A stretch of DNA of 64,000 nt from an uncultured Collinsella sp. (GCA_900542825.1 UQOY01000007.1:1-64000), one strand, 5' to 3'. Shown: positions 25,662 to 33,622, counted from the stretch's first letter. Numbers and translations are program-made. The notes: generated from the sequence alone by a model not told the origin.

Positions 25662-27083
25662 ATGACCAACCCCATGCAGTTCCCCGACGGCTTTGTGTTT
25701 GGCGGCGCCACCGCCGCTTACCAGGTTGAGGGCGAGACCCGCACGCACGGCAAGGGCAAAGTGCCCTGGGACGATTTCCTGGCTGCACAGGGTCGCTTCT
25801 CCCCCGATCCTGCAAGCGACTTCTACAACAAGTATCCGGTCGATATCGACCTGTGCCAGCGCTTCGGCATCAACGGTATTCGCGTCTCCATCGCTTGGAG
25901 CCGTATCTTCCCCAGTGGCACCGGCGAGATTAACCCCGAGGGCGTCGCCTTCTATCACGAGCTTTTCGCCACCTGCAACAAAGCCGGCGTTATCCCCTAT
26001 GTCACGCTCGATCACTTCGATACGCCGGAGGCCTTCTATCAGGACGGCGGCGAGGGATTCCTGACGCGCACGACCATCGACGCCTTTGTCGAGTACGCCA
26101 AGTTCTGCTTTGCCGAGTTCACCGAGGTCAAGCACTGGTTTACCTTTAACGAGATTCCCGCAACCGCCGAGGGCAGCTTTATCGTCGGCAACTGGCCGCA
26201 CGGCGAGAAGTATCGCCTGGACAAGGCCTTCCAGCTCATGCACAACATGATGGTGGCCCATGCCAAGGCCGTCGTCGCCTTCCATGAGGGCGGTTTTGAG
26301 GGCGAGATCGGCATTGTCCAGAACCTGGAGCCCAAGTATCCCCTCGACCCCAACAGCGCCGCCGACTGCGAGGCAGCTCGCATGGCCGACGTCATCAACA
26401 ACCGCTGGGTACTCGACGCCACCTTCCGCGGCCACTATGCAGCCGACACCATGGAAGCCGCAACCAAGTTGGCGCATATCGCCGGCGGCGAGCTCGACGT
26501 CCGCGACGAGGACATCGCCGCGCTGACCGCCGCGCTCCCCTACAACGATTGCCTGGGCGTCAACACCTACAAGTGCCAGTTCCTGCGTGCCGCCGAGGGC
26601 GAAAACGACATCAACCACAATGGCACCGGCGACAAGGGCTCCTCGCGCTGGTTCCTCAAGGGCGTGGGCGAGTCATGCGTGCGCGAAGGCGTACCCACCA
26701 CCGATTGGGACTGGATTATCTATCCCGAGGGCCTCTACGACCTGCTGCTGCGCATTAAGAACGATTACCCCAACTACAAGAAGATCTGCATCACCGAGAA
26801 CGGCATGGGCTATAAGGACGACTTTGAGGACGGCTTTATCGACGACGCCCCTCGCATCGACTACATGCGCCAGCATCTCGCGTGGATCCTCAAGGCAATC
26901 GACGGCGGCGTGAACGTCGACGGCTACTTTGTGTGGTCGCTGCAGGACCAGTTCTCCTGGACCAACGGCTATAACAAGCGCTACGGCCTGTTCTACATCG
27001 ACTTTGAGACCCAGAAGCGCTATCCCAAGGCGAGCGCGTACTGGTACAAGAACGTCGCGGAGACCGGCCTGCTCATGGCCTAA
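25662..27083 (+). CDS. lacG: 6-phospho-beta-galactosidase, unit 2
   Basis: A 473-residue GH1 enzyme closely related to the one at 20899, with F-T-F-N-E and I-T-E-N-G catalytic segments and the shared start F-P-D-G-F-V-F-G-G-A-T-A-A-Y-Q. It follows GAAAGGATG. It is the second gene of the lacE2-lacG2 operon. Keeping two parallel units, each with its own repressor, suggests different inducers or substrates (for example lactose versus a mucin or milk-oligosaccharide beta-galactoside). Confidence 0.92.
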   Translation: MTNPMQFPDGFVFGGATAAYQVEGETRTHGKGKVPWDDFLAAQGRFSPDPASDFYNKYPVDIDLCQRFGINGIRVSIAWSRIFPSGTGEINPEGVAFYHELFATCNKAGVIPYVTLDHFDTPEAFYQDGGEGFLTRTTIDAFVEYAKFCFAEFTEVKHWFTFNEIPATAEGSFIVGNWPHGEKYRLDKAFQLMHNMMVAHAKAVVAFHEGGFEGEIGIVQNLEPKYPLDPNSAADCEAARMADVINNRWVLDATFRGHYAADTMEAATKLAHIAGGELDVRDEDIAALTAALPYNDCLGVNTYKCQFLRAAEGENDINHNGTGDKGSSRWFLKGVGESCVREGVPTTDWDWIIYPEGLYDLLLRIKNDYPNYKKICITENGMGYKDDFEDGFIDDAPRIDYMRQHLAWILKAIDGGVNVDGYFVWSLQDQFSWTNGYNKRYGLFYIDFETQKRYPKASAYWYKNVAETGLLMA

Positions 27084-27105
27084 CTTTTGCCGCATACCCC
27101 CTGTC

Positions 27106-27150
27106 GGCCGCATGCGAATCCCTCCACGGGTTCGCATGCGGCCTTTTTTG
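27106..27150 (+). terminator. Terminator of the lacE2-lacG2 operon
   Basis: A long stem (27106-27120 with 27129-27143) followed by six T. Confidence 0.9.
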
Positions 27151-27178
27151 TTTTGGCTCGGCCCGAGCAGGCCGTTTG

Positions 27179-27474
27179 TCTCGATCTGTAACATCTAGCA
27201 GGGGTTTTCGGTTCTACCTGTTACAGATCGAGATGAACGAGGCACCCGGTTCGAAATATCTAGATCTGTAACAACTGACTCGCTTTTGGCCGTCTAACTG
27301 TTACAGATCAAGACAAAGATGATGGCTGGGTAGACAAAATCTCGGTCTGTAACACCTAGTCGAGTTTTTGGGTCCCAGCTGTTACAGATTGAGACAAACG
27401 CACAGGACAATCCTCTCGATCTAAATCTGTAACATCTAGCGGGCTATTTCACCCCTACCTGTTACAGGTTGAGA
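27179..27474. repeat. Array of four 55-bp hairpin repeats with an 80-bp period
   Basis: Units start at 27179, 27259, 27340 and 27420, so the period is 80, 81 and 80 bp. Each has arms like ATCTGTAACA and TGTTACAGAT with a T-rich loop. Spacers of 25-26 bp are unrelated to one another. The units differ mainly in the loop, while paired arms are kept. A fifth copy stands alone at 22449. Confidence 0.75.
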
Positions 27475-27595
27475 CAATTTGATAGTGGAGTCCTCGTTTG
27501 CGCGTCATATCGCGTAGCGCTGACGCGCTGATTCCCCACAATGACAGGAGGTAAAAGTCCTCCCGCAGCGCTTGTCGGCAATCCCGCAGCGCTAG
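27475..27595. other. Non-coding stretch between the hairpin array and the DeoR-type gene
   Basis: No gene is seen. There is a small stem GGAGG/CCTCC (27547-27563) and two CCGCAGCGCT copies close to the regulator stop, none with a T-tract. Confidence 0.4.
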
Positions 27596-28360
27596 CTAGC
27601 AGATGACCTGCGTGTGTTCCTCGATGGCGGCACGATCCTCGGCGGTAATACCCGGCTCGCACACCACGGCGTCCAAGCTGTCCAGGCGGCAGAAGGTGTA
27701 GAAGTCGCGCTTGCCGATCTTGCTGGAGTCGGCGATCAGATAGCGCGAGTCTGCCTTACTAAAGGCGAGCTGCTGGATACGGCCCTCATCCATGTTAGAC
27801 GTGGACACGTCGCCATCCAGAATGCCGTTGGCGCCGATAAACGCCGCATCGATACCCAGCGCGCGCAGGGTATCCTCGGCCGTTGGTCCCACAAAAGCGG
27901 CGGTGCGGCGACGGTACATACCGCCCACGAGGCACAAGTCGCAGTCCTCGCGCGCCTCGAGCAGGTTAAACACCGAAAGCGAATTGGTCACGATGCGCAA
28001 GCGAAACGTCGGCAGCATCGAGGCCATCTGCTCAACCGTGGTGCCCGTGCCCAAAAAGATGGTCGAGCCTTCCTCGATAAGCTCCACAGCACGGCGCGCA
28101 ATCTGCAGCTTTTCCTCGGCATGCTTAGTGCGCTTTTCGCTGTGCGAATACTCATGGCGCAACATAGCGTGGGGACGACCCTGCGCACTGCGGGCGCCGC
28201 CGTGCACGCGCTCGATCTCGCCCAGACTCGCAAGTTCTTCGAGGTCGCGGCGAATCGTCATGTCCGAAACGCCCAGCGCATCCGAAATCTCCTTGACCGA
28301 GACCGTGCCCTGTTCCTCGAGAAGCTGACGAACCTTATCCTGTCGCTCCGCTTTAATCAC
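27596..28360 (-). CDS. lacR: DeoR-family regulator, probable LacR
   Basis: A 254-residue DeoR-type repressor with an N-terminal HTH (V-S-V-K-E-I-S-D-A-L-G-V-S-D-M-T-I-R-R-D) and the DeoR C-terminal sugar-phosphate-binding domain (G-T-G-T-T-V-E-Q-M, later G-A-N-G-I and a D-S-S-K-I-G segment). LacR proteins of the tagatose pathway respond to tagatose-6-phosphate. The GTG at 28360 is preceded by AGGA at good spacing; a longer GTG start at 28387 lacks a site. Boxes like TTCAAACA-N-GAACAAA upstream of it, lacF and lacA suggest an autoregulated lac regulon. Confidence 0.8.
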   Translation of the reverse strand: MIKAERQDKVRQLLEEQGTVSVKEISDALGVSDMTIRRDLEELASLGEIERVHGGARSAQGRPHAMLRHEYSHSEKRTKHAEEKLQIARRAVELIEEGSTIFLGTGTTVEQMASMLPTFRLRIVTNSLSVFNLLEAREDCDLCLVGGMYRRRTAAFVGPTAEDTLRALGIDAAFIGANGILDGDVSTSNMDEGRIQQLAFSKADSRYLIADSSKIGKRDFYTFCRLDSLDAVVCEPGITAEDRAAIEEHTQVIC

Positions 28361-28392
28361 GATGAGTCCTCGCTGTTCCACGCTCACGTCAA

Positions 28393-28414
28393 TTCAAACA
28401 GTAACGAACAAATT
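28393..28414. promoter_or_regulatory. LacR-like box upstream of the DeoR-type regulator
   Basis: TTCAAACAGTAACGAACAAA resembles the box before lacF (17566) and parts of the lacA boxes. Confidence 0.4.
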
Positions 28415-28565
28415 GTATCAGAATCGCGCGCGCCAAAAATGAACGCCCGCACAGCTCCAATCATCACTTTTTTGAGAAAAATACCCCCTGCTTTAGTGGG
28501 GTGTAGTGATAATCTTGCCTGTTCGCGCTACAGTTTGTCCGGAATACCTCGATGTTAGGAACTAA

Positions 28566-29618
28566 ATGATCACTTCCGAGCTTTTCGGCACCGCGCCGTG
28601 CGGTACCCCCGTTCATCGTTACACCCTCAACGGGCCCGAGATCTGCGTTCGCATTATGGACTATGGCGCCACCGTGCTGGGTATCGATGTGCCCGACATT
28701 CCCGGCAACGTGCGCGATGTGGTGCTGGGCTTCGATAAGCTCGAGGATTACTTTGACAACCCCGCCTGCTTTGGCGCGACCATCGGCCCTGTGGCCAACC
28801 GCACCGCGGGCGCCACGATCACCATCGCCGGCACGAACTGGCATATGCCGGCCAACGAAGGCGCCAACAACCTACACAGCGACCTTGAGCATGGCCTGCA
28901 CAAGCGCGTGTGGGACGTTGAGCTCGATGAGGTCCACAATGCCGTGCGCATGACCACCTCGCTTGAGGATGGCGAGCTGGGCCTGCCCGGCAACCGCACC
29001 TTTACGGCCGTGTTCACCGTGACGCGCACCGGCGTCTTTCGCATCGAGTATGGCTGCGAGAGCGACCGCGCCACCTACGTGTCCATGACCAACCACACGT
29101 ACTTTAACCTGGCCGGCCATAACGCCGGCATGGACTGTGAGCACTTCTTTGTTGCCAACGCCACTCACTACCTGCCCATTAACGAGCAGAACATCCCCAC
29201 CGGCGAAATCGCTCCGGTCGAGGGAACACCGTTTGACTTTCGCGAGCTGCGCCCCGTCGCACCCGGCATGGAGGCCGACGACCCGCAGATTAAGCAGGCC
29301 CGTGGCTACGATCACTGCCTGTGCATCGATGGCTATCAGTACGGCCGCAACCTGCGTCGCGCCCTACATGTCGAGGAGATGTGGACCGGTCGTGAGCTGG
29401 ACTACTACACCACCGCCCCGGGCGTGCAGCTCTACACCGGCAACTGGCTGGGCGACGAGCACGCCAAGGACGATGCCAACTATGGCTGGGGCGCCGGCTT
29501 TGCCCTCGAGGCCGAGATGTACCCCGACACGCCGCACCAGCCGCTGTTCCCGCAGGGCATTGTTGGTCCGGGTCACCCCTACAGCAATGTGATCGAGTAC
29601 CACTTTATGAGACACTAA
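28566..29618 (+). CDS. galM: Aldose 1-epimerase (galactose mutarotase), copy 2
   Basis: A 350-residue mutarotase resembling the one at 8390 throughout, with M-D-Y-G-A-T-V-L-G, V-A-N-R-T, M-T-N-H-T-Y-F-N-L-A-G-H and a late F-A-L-E-A-E carrying the probable catalytic glutamate. It is divergent from the DeoR-type regulator and is a single-gene unit with its own terminator. It may equilibrate galactose released by beta-galactosidases. Confidence 0.92.
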   Translation: MITSELFGTAPCGTPVHRYTLNGPEICVRIMDYGATVLGIDVPDIPGNVRDVVLGFDKLEDYFDNPACFGATIGPVANRTAGATITIAGTNWHMPANEGANNLHSDLEHGLHKRVWDVELDEVHNAVRMTTSLEDGELGLPGNRTFTAVFTVTRTGVFRIEYGCESDRATYVSMTNHTYFNLAGHNAGMDCEHFFVANATHYLPINEQNIPTGEIAPVEGTPFDFRELRPVAPGMEADDPQIKQARGYDHCLCIDGYQYGRNLRRALHVEEMWTGRELDYYTTAPGVQLYTGNWLGDEHAKDDANYGWGAGFALEAEMYPDTPHQPLFPQGIVGPGHPYSNVIEYHFMRH

Positions 29619-29645
29619 ACCCACAACGCGACATATCACACAGCA

Positions 29646-29679
29646 ACGCCCGCCGGCACCACCGCCGGCGGGCGTTTTT
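29646..29679 (+). terminator. Terminator of the second galM
   Basis: A 12-bp stem (29646-29657 with 29664-29675) followed by T-rich sequence. It shares the stem sequence CGCCCGCCGGC with the galT terminator. Confidence 0.85.
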
Positions 29680-29724
29680 CATCTTTTGGGCGCATTTTCG
29701 CTGTGACTATATGAGTGGCATATC

Positions 29725-29876
29725 AAAACTATGCCCATTTACTACGTTTAGCCCGGGATGCTCGAGCATGCACCGGTTTTTGTTAAATTCGCGAGCCGTC
29801 TACCTGCAGTTTTGTTTTTCTCAAATTCGACATGCTCGGCGATAGCCGATCAAACGTAGTAAATGGGCATAGTTTT
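29725..29876. repeat. 152-bp element with perfect 25-bp inverted ends
   Basis: 29725-29749 is the exact reverse complement of 29852-29876. The interior of about 100 bp has no reading frame and contains the 12-bp palindrome ATGCTCGAGCAT. There is no obvious target-site duplication. It is MITE-like. Confidence 0.6.
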
Positions 29877-29910
29877 TAACAGGCGGCATCGCACGCGTCC
29901 CTCGCAAGGG

Positions 29911-29945
29911 CAAAATGATCCGTTTTCCTCCGTCCCCAAGGGATC
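29911..29945. repeat. Dispersed GTCCCC-type repeat, copy 2 (inverted)
   Basis: The reverse complement of the sequence at 12416-12449. It runs up to and slightly over the stop of the IIB-like gene. Confidence 0.55.
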
Positions 29946-30426
29946 AGTTGAACAGATTGCCGATGGGATCGGGGGCGGAACTGGGGAGATGGCGGATTCC
30001 TAGCTCTATACCGAGCTTTTGCAACTCTTTGAAGGCGGCGATGTCTGTATCGCCTACGGCAACGGCAGGCGTTGCAGAGCGCTTGCCCTCCCCCGCCCGC
30101 ATATGGCCGATACTAATCTTGGTTATTGGCACACCGCCCTTAACCAGCGCGAGCGCATCGGAGGGTGAGGCCACCATGATCAGAATCAATTGGCGAGGCG
30201 TTGCGGTATGAATGATGTCGATGGCCTTTTGTACCGAGAAAAACCGCGTCCAAACGCCTTCTGGCGCCGCCACCCTCATGGGTGCCCATTGGCGCGAATC
30301 TGCCGCGATCTCATCGTTGACGATTAGGACAAGGTTGGAACCCACGGCTTCGTTCCACAGCTCAACGTCTTGTCCGTAAATGAAACGGTCGTCGATACGT
30401 GTGAGAAGGATCTTGGGTTGAGCCAT
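29944..30426 (-). CDS. Mannose-family PTS IIB paralogue lacking the phosphohistidine
   Basis: 160 residues, the same length as the IIB at 39732 and alignable along the whole protein (K-I-L-L-T-R-I-D, then L-V-K-G-G-V-P-I). The active loop, R-I-D-N-R-L-V-H17-G-Q-V in the intact IIB, reads R-I-D-D-R-F-I-Y17-G-Q-D here, so the phosphorylated histidine is tyrosine. It stands alone, without IIA, IIC or IID genes. It cannot pass phosphate in the normal way and is either a regulatory or sugar-sensing derivative, or a decaying copy; the open frame is intact. The start at 30426 is chosen by alignment, and the ribosome binding site is weak. Confidence 0.75.
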   Translation of the reverse strand: MAQPKILLTRIDDRFIYGQDVELWNEAVGSNLVLIVNDEIAADSRQWAPMRVAAPEGVWTRFFSVQKAIDIIHTATPRQLILIMVASPSDALALVKGGVPITKISIGHMRAGEGKRSATPAVAVGDTDIAAFKELQKLGIELGIRHLPSSAPDPIGNLFN

Positions 30427-30565
30427 GGCTGCCCCATTCTGTTTGAGACCCATACGAGCGGGACGTCGACCACCAACTCAACAGCTGGTCAAGCGCCAGA
30501 TGGACGCCGCAGACATCACGCCTCTAATATTAGTGCATTTAAAGTGAGAAAAGCCGTCAGAACCC

Positions 30566-30594
30566 TTGCGCGGATGTGCGATGTCCCGTATCAT
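30566..30594 (+). promoter_or_regulatory. Promoter of the tRNA-Thr gene
   Basis: TTGCGC, 17 bases, TATCAT, ending 39 bases before the tRNA. Confidence 0.55.
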
Positions 30595-30633
30595 AGACAG
30601 CCGTTGACGCCTCAGTTGCGCCATCACATGGCC

Positions 30634-30709
30634 GCCAGCGTAGCTCAGTTGGTAGAGCACCGCTCTCGTAAAGCGGGGGTCACCGGTTCGAGCCCGGTCG
30701 CTGGCTCCA
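30634..30709 (+). tRNA. tRNA-Thr (anticodon CGT)
   Basis: A 76-base cloverleaf: acceptor GCCAGCG with CGCTGGC, D arm GCTC/GAGC, anticodon stem CCGCT/AGCGG with loop CTCGTAA, T arm ACCGG-TTCGAGC-CCGGT, and encoded CCA. The anticodon CGT reads ACG threonine codons. Confidence 0.95.
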
Positions 30710-30720
30710 TTGCACAAGAT

Positions 30721-30744
30721 AGCCGCCTTCGGGCGGCTTTTTTG
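30721..30744 (+). terminator. Terminator of tRNA-Thr
   Basis: AGCCGCC, loop TTCG, GGCGGCT followed by a run of T, 11 bases past the CCA. Confidence 0.9.
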
Positions 30745-30810
30745 TTGCCGATTTTGAGTGCGTGCGCGCCAATCCAAGCACAACGCCGCCGGAAACTCCC
30801 CTACTCAGCA

Positions 30811-30860
30811 AAAGGCCCCGCCAACCGCAACCCCCAAAGGAACCGCGATCAGCGGGGCCC
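30811..30860 (-). terminator. Possible terminator of the YhcH-family gene
   Basis: An 8-bp stem (GGCCCCGC 30815-30822 with GCGGGGCC 30853-30860) followed by TTTTGCTG on the minus strand. The loop is long, about 30 bases. Confidence 0.45.
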
Positions 30861-30918
30861 AAGCGCGCTCCCCCAAGGGATAACGCTCGCAACACGAACA
30901 GCTCAGCCGAGCAGTGCG

Positions 30919-31392
30919 CTACTCCTGCCAGTAAGCGTCGGCAAGCAGCTTAAAGCAAATCTTCTTGACCGGCTGCGCGCCATCGCCCGGGAACTCGAGC
31001 GTGGGCATGTGAGGCTCGCCGGCAACAAACAGCGCAAACTTGTCGTCAGCAAGATCGCCGGCGATCGAGGCGTCGGAATCGACCAGATCGTAGTCGTCCT
31101 TCTCGTCGAACTCCTGGACCAGCGTCAGGCTGCCCGTGGCAACCTTAAAGGCCTCGCGACCCTCGACGTCGATCTGCAGGTCGTGATAGCGCTGATGCGT
31201 CTCATAGTGAGCCTCGGCTTCGGGACGCGTCGTGGGAGCCATGACGTTCGCAAAGACCTTGTCGCCCAGAATCGGATGGCTGCCGACCTCGAGCTTCGCC
31301 GGATCGTTCTCCTCGAGCCAATCGATCAACACGTCGAGGCCCTTGAGCATTCCACGGTACTCCTCGATATCGCCCAATGCACCGTAAATCAT
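30919..31392 (-). CDS. YhcH/YjgK/YiaL family protein (DUF386)
   Basis: A 157-residue cupin-like protein of the YhcH/YiaL family. Family features visible are M-I-Y-G at the start, the central H-Q-R-Y-H-D-L-Q-I-D-V-E-G with probable metal-binding histidines, and a C-terminal P-H-M-P. Members include EbgC and NanQ, thought to act as sugar anomerases in sialic-acid or beta-galactoside pathways. It lies directly downstream of a nagA remnant and the second lacC-lacX pair. The start follows GAGGGG. Confidence 0.88.
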   Translation of the reverse strand: MIYGALGDIEEYRGMLKGLDVLIDWLEENDPAKLEVGSHPILGDKVFANVMAPTTRPEAEAHYETHQRYHDLQIDVEGREAFKVATGSLTLVQEFDEKDDYDLVDSDASIAGDLADDKFALFVAGEPHMPTLEFPGDGAQPVKKICFKLLADAYWQE

Positions 31393-31424
31393 CTAAATCC
31401 CCTCTCGGATCGTTTCTTTGGCGG

Positions 31425-31558
31425 CTACTCGGCAAACGCATTACCGACGCTGTTGCCACCCACATGCGTCTCGACCAGGGTAAGGTCGGGATTGAACACG
31501 ACAGTGTCGGCGTCGCGCCCCGGCATAATGCTACTGCACTTGTCGTCGACATGAGCTA
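31425..31558 (-). pseudogene. nagA: C-terminal remnant of nagA
   Basis: The minus-strand frame ending at the stop 31425-31427 encodes about 42 residues (A-H-V-D-D-K-C-S-S-I-M-P-G-R-D-A-D onward, ending V-G-N-A-F-A-E). These match the last 42 residues of NagA at 34283 (A-H-I-E-D-K-C-G-S-I-M-P-G-R-D-A-D ... V-G-N-A-F-T-E) at most positions. Homology stops near 31555, and no start or catalytic region is present. It is a truncated duplicate left between lacC2 and the YhcH-family gene. Confidence 0.8.
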
Positions 31559-31589
31559 GCAACCGATGCCGGGGCCGCAGCACAAGCTC

Positions 31590-32525
31590 CTACAGCTCGG
31601 TCACGACAACGCCGTTGTAAACCTCGTCCCAACGATCCATAACCAAGTGGCCAGTCATGGGATCCATGGCATTGAGCTTGCCGCAGGTGTTGGCGGTACG
31701 CAGCACCGTCTCGTCGTCGGCGCCGGCAGCAATCGCATGTGCGAAACCAGCAATGGTCGAATCGCCAGAGCCCGTAGCGTTAACGGCGGGGATATCGGGG
31801 GTCTTGGCGCGGAACGCACGGCCATTGTGGAAGCCAACTGAGCCGGCAGCGCCCATGGATACGACGACCCAGGGGATATCGGAGAAGCGGGCGTCAGAGG
31901 CGAGCGCGGAACGGAGCTCGTCCACATCGTCGGTGGTAAAGCTCGTGCCCAGAAGGCCGTTAATTTCGGTCAGGTTAGGCTTAACCAGCTCAGGCTTGAC
32001 CTCGGACTTGAGCGCAGCCTCAAGCGAGGCACCCGAGGTATCGAGCAGCACCTTGGCGCCGGCGTTCTCGGCAATGCCCGTGATCTTGGCGTAGTAGTCC
32101 GCCTCGACGCCGCGGGGCAGCGAACCCGAGATGGTAACGACATCGGCCTTGCTCGCAAGCTCGGCGAACTTGGCGGTAAAGGCATCGAGTTCCTCGGGGG
32201 CAATCGTCGGGCCGCTCTCGAGCAACTCGGTCTGGTTGCCAGCATGAAGGATATTGAGACAGATGCGAGTCTCGCCCTTGATGGGCACAAAATCATTCTT
32301 AATGCCGTTGGCATCCATGAGCTCGGCCATATAGGCGCCCATATGACCACCAAGCAGGCCGGTTGCCACGACATCGTCGCCCAGCTGGCCCAGGACGCGG
32401 GCCACGTTGAGGCCCTTACCGCCGGCGGTCTTTTCGGGCGTCACGCGGTTGACGTCGTCGATAATGAGCTCATCGAGCTGATAGCGCGTATCGACGGACG
32501 GGTTCATCGTAACGGTGAGGATCAT
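31590..32525 (-). CDS. lacC: Tagatose-6-phosphate kinase, copy 2
   Basis: A 311-residue near-copy of the kinase at 12525, with the same length and motifs (M-I-L-T-V-T-M-N-P-S-V-D, G-G-K-G-L-N, N-A-T-G-S-G-D-S). The start at 32525 follows a weak GAGC-type site in place of the AGGAG of copy 1. It is paired with lacX2 as in the main lac operon, but lacks lacAB. Confidence 0.88.
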   Translation of the reverse strand: MILTVTMNPSVDTRYQLDELIIDDVNRVTPEKTAGGKGLNVARVLGQLGDDVVATGLLGGHMGAYMAELMDANGIKNDFVPIKGETRICLNILHAGNQTELLESGPTIAPEELDAFTAKFAELASKADVVTISGSLPRGVEADYYAKITGIAENAGAKVLLDTSGASLEAALKSEVKPELVKPNLTEINGLLGTSFTTDDVDELRSALASDARFSDIPWVVVSMGAAGSVGFHNGRAFRAKTPDIPAVNATGSGDSTIAGFAHAIAAGADDETVLRTANTCGKLNAMDPMTGHLVMDRWDEVYNGVVVTEL

Positions 32526-32584
32526 TTCTAGCTCCTTATCTCGCAGGCTCCTTATGCCTTGCAAAACGAATTGGCTACATGCGA

Positions 32585-33466
32585 CTACAGAATCTCGATT
32601 GTGAACGAGCGCACGATGGTTTCTTTGGGCTTGGCGATAAGGCAGCCGCGCTTGTGCTCAAGCACGTCATCCTCATCGGAACAGGTCGAGAGGCCGCCCC
32701 AGGGTTCAACTGCCACAAAATCACCCTCGGGCTTGCTCCACACAATGAGGTACGGGAAGCCCTCAAAGCTCAGGCGAACGCCCTTGTCCTCGCCCTTTTT
32801 GGAAAGCGTGACCTGACGGCTCTCGAGCACGTCAAAGATGGTCTCCGCAAAATCGAAGAGCTCATGCGACAAAGGCAGCGTCTTTCCCACCATGGGGTTC
32901 TTGGAGCGCCTGTCCGCATCAATCAATCCGGTCGAGGGAACGGCGGTGCAGAGCTCCGCAGCCTCGTCTTTCTCAAAACGCAACTCGTAGTCCGTATAGG
33001 ACTCACCCTCGTCGAGCGGACACCTAAAGCCGGGGTGTCCACCGATAAAGAAAGGCATGTCCTCGGTGCCCTCGTTGGTAACCTCATAGGAGACACGCAC
33101 GGCGGCGTCCTCGAGCATATAGCGGGCGACAAGTTTAAACGGATACGGATAATCGCTCAGCAGCGCGGCGTTATCCTCGGATGCCAGGCACATAGCCAGC
33201 TCGTTTGTGCTTTGGCTCAACAGCTTCCACTCCTGCTTGCGCGCAAAGCCGTGGCGGGCGAGCTTCACATGATGTCCGGCAAACGTCATGGCGCTGTTAT
33301 CGCGCAAACCTCCGCAAATCGGGAAGCAAATCGGTGCCTGGCCGGACCACACGGCGGGATCGCCCTGCCACAAGTACTCGCGACCTCCAGCCTCAATCGA
33401 GGTAAACGAGCCGCCGGCCGTGGAGACCTTGATAGAAATCGAATCGTTGGAGAGAGCGTATTCCAT
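32585..33466 (-). CDS. lacX: LacX-type aldose epimerase-like protein, copy 2
   Basis: A 293-residue paralogue of the LacX at 13517 with identical length and matching motifs (Y-L-W-Q-G-D-P-A-V-W, F-P-I-C-G-G-L-R, P-F-F-I-G-G-H-P-G-F). The start at 33466 follows GAAAGGATG. It lies 59 bases upstream of lacC2, repeating the lacX-lacC order of the main operon, so this looks like a segmental duplication of two genes. Confidence 0.85.
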   Translation of the reverse strand: MEYALSNDSISIKVSTAGGSFTSIEAGGREYLWQGDPAVWSGQAPICFPICGGLRDNSAMTFAGHHVKLARHGFARKQEWKLLSQSTNELAMCLASEDNAALLSDYPYPFKLVARYMLEDAAVRVSYEVTNEGTEDMPFFIGGHPGFRCPLDEGESYTDYELRFEKDEAAELCTAVPSTGLIDADRRSKNPMVGKTLPLSHELFDFAETIFDVLESRQVTLSKKGEDKGVRLSFEGFPYLIVWSKPEGDFVAVEPWGGLSTCSDEDDVLEHKRGCLIAKPKETIVRSFTIEIL

Positions 33467-33622
33467 TGTCCATCCTTTCGAACAACTGCTTTTTGCTCGC
33501 AAGAACCCGTCTCGGCCCTGACCAAAGGACAAACCCGCACGTTCATCGATGCGTCCGGTTTCCCAGGCATGCAACGGGGTACCATACAGACATTGATGCA
33601 ATTACAGCTGAAAGGCCTTCTT

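Noticed and set aside
23718..26618. Open frame of 966 codons on the minus strand across lacE2 and lacG2
   Set aside because: It is a shadow of two clear genes on the other strand; its Gly/Asp/Val-rich product shows no family features.
27179..27474. CRISPR array
   Set aside because: The repeats are 55 bp, diverged and palindromic over their whole length, with only four units and no cas genes, so this is a hairpin-repeat array.
28478..28512. Promoter with hairpin before the second galM
   Set aside because: CCCC/GGGG pairing and GATAAT are present, but no -35 at proper spacing, so it is not reported as a feature.
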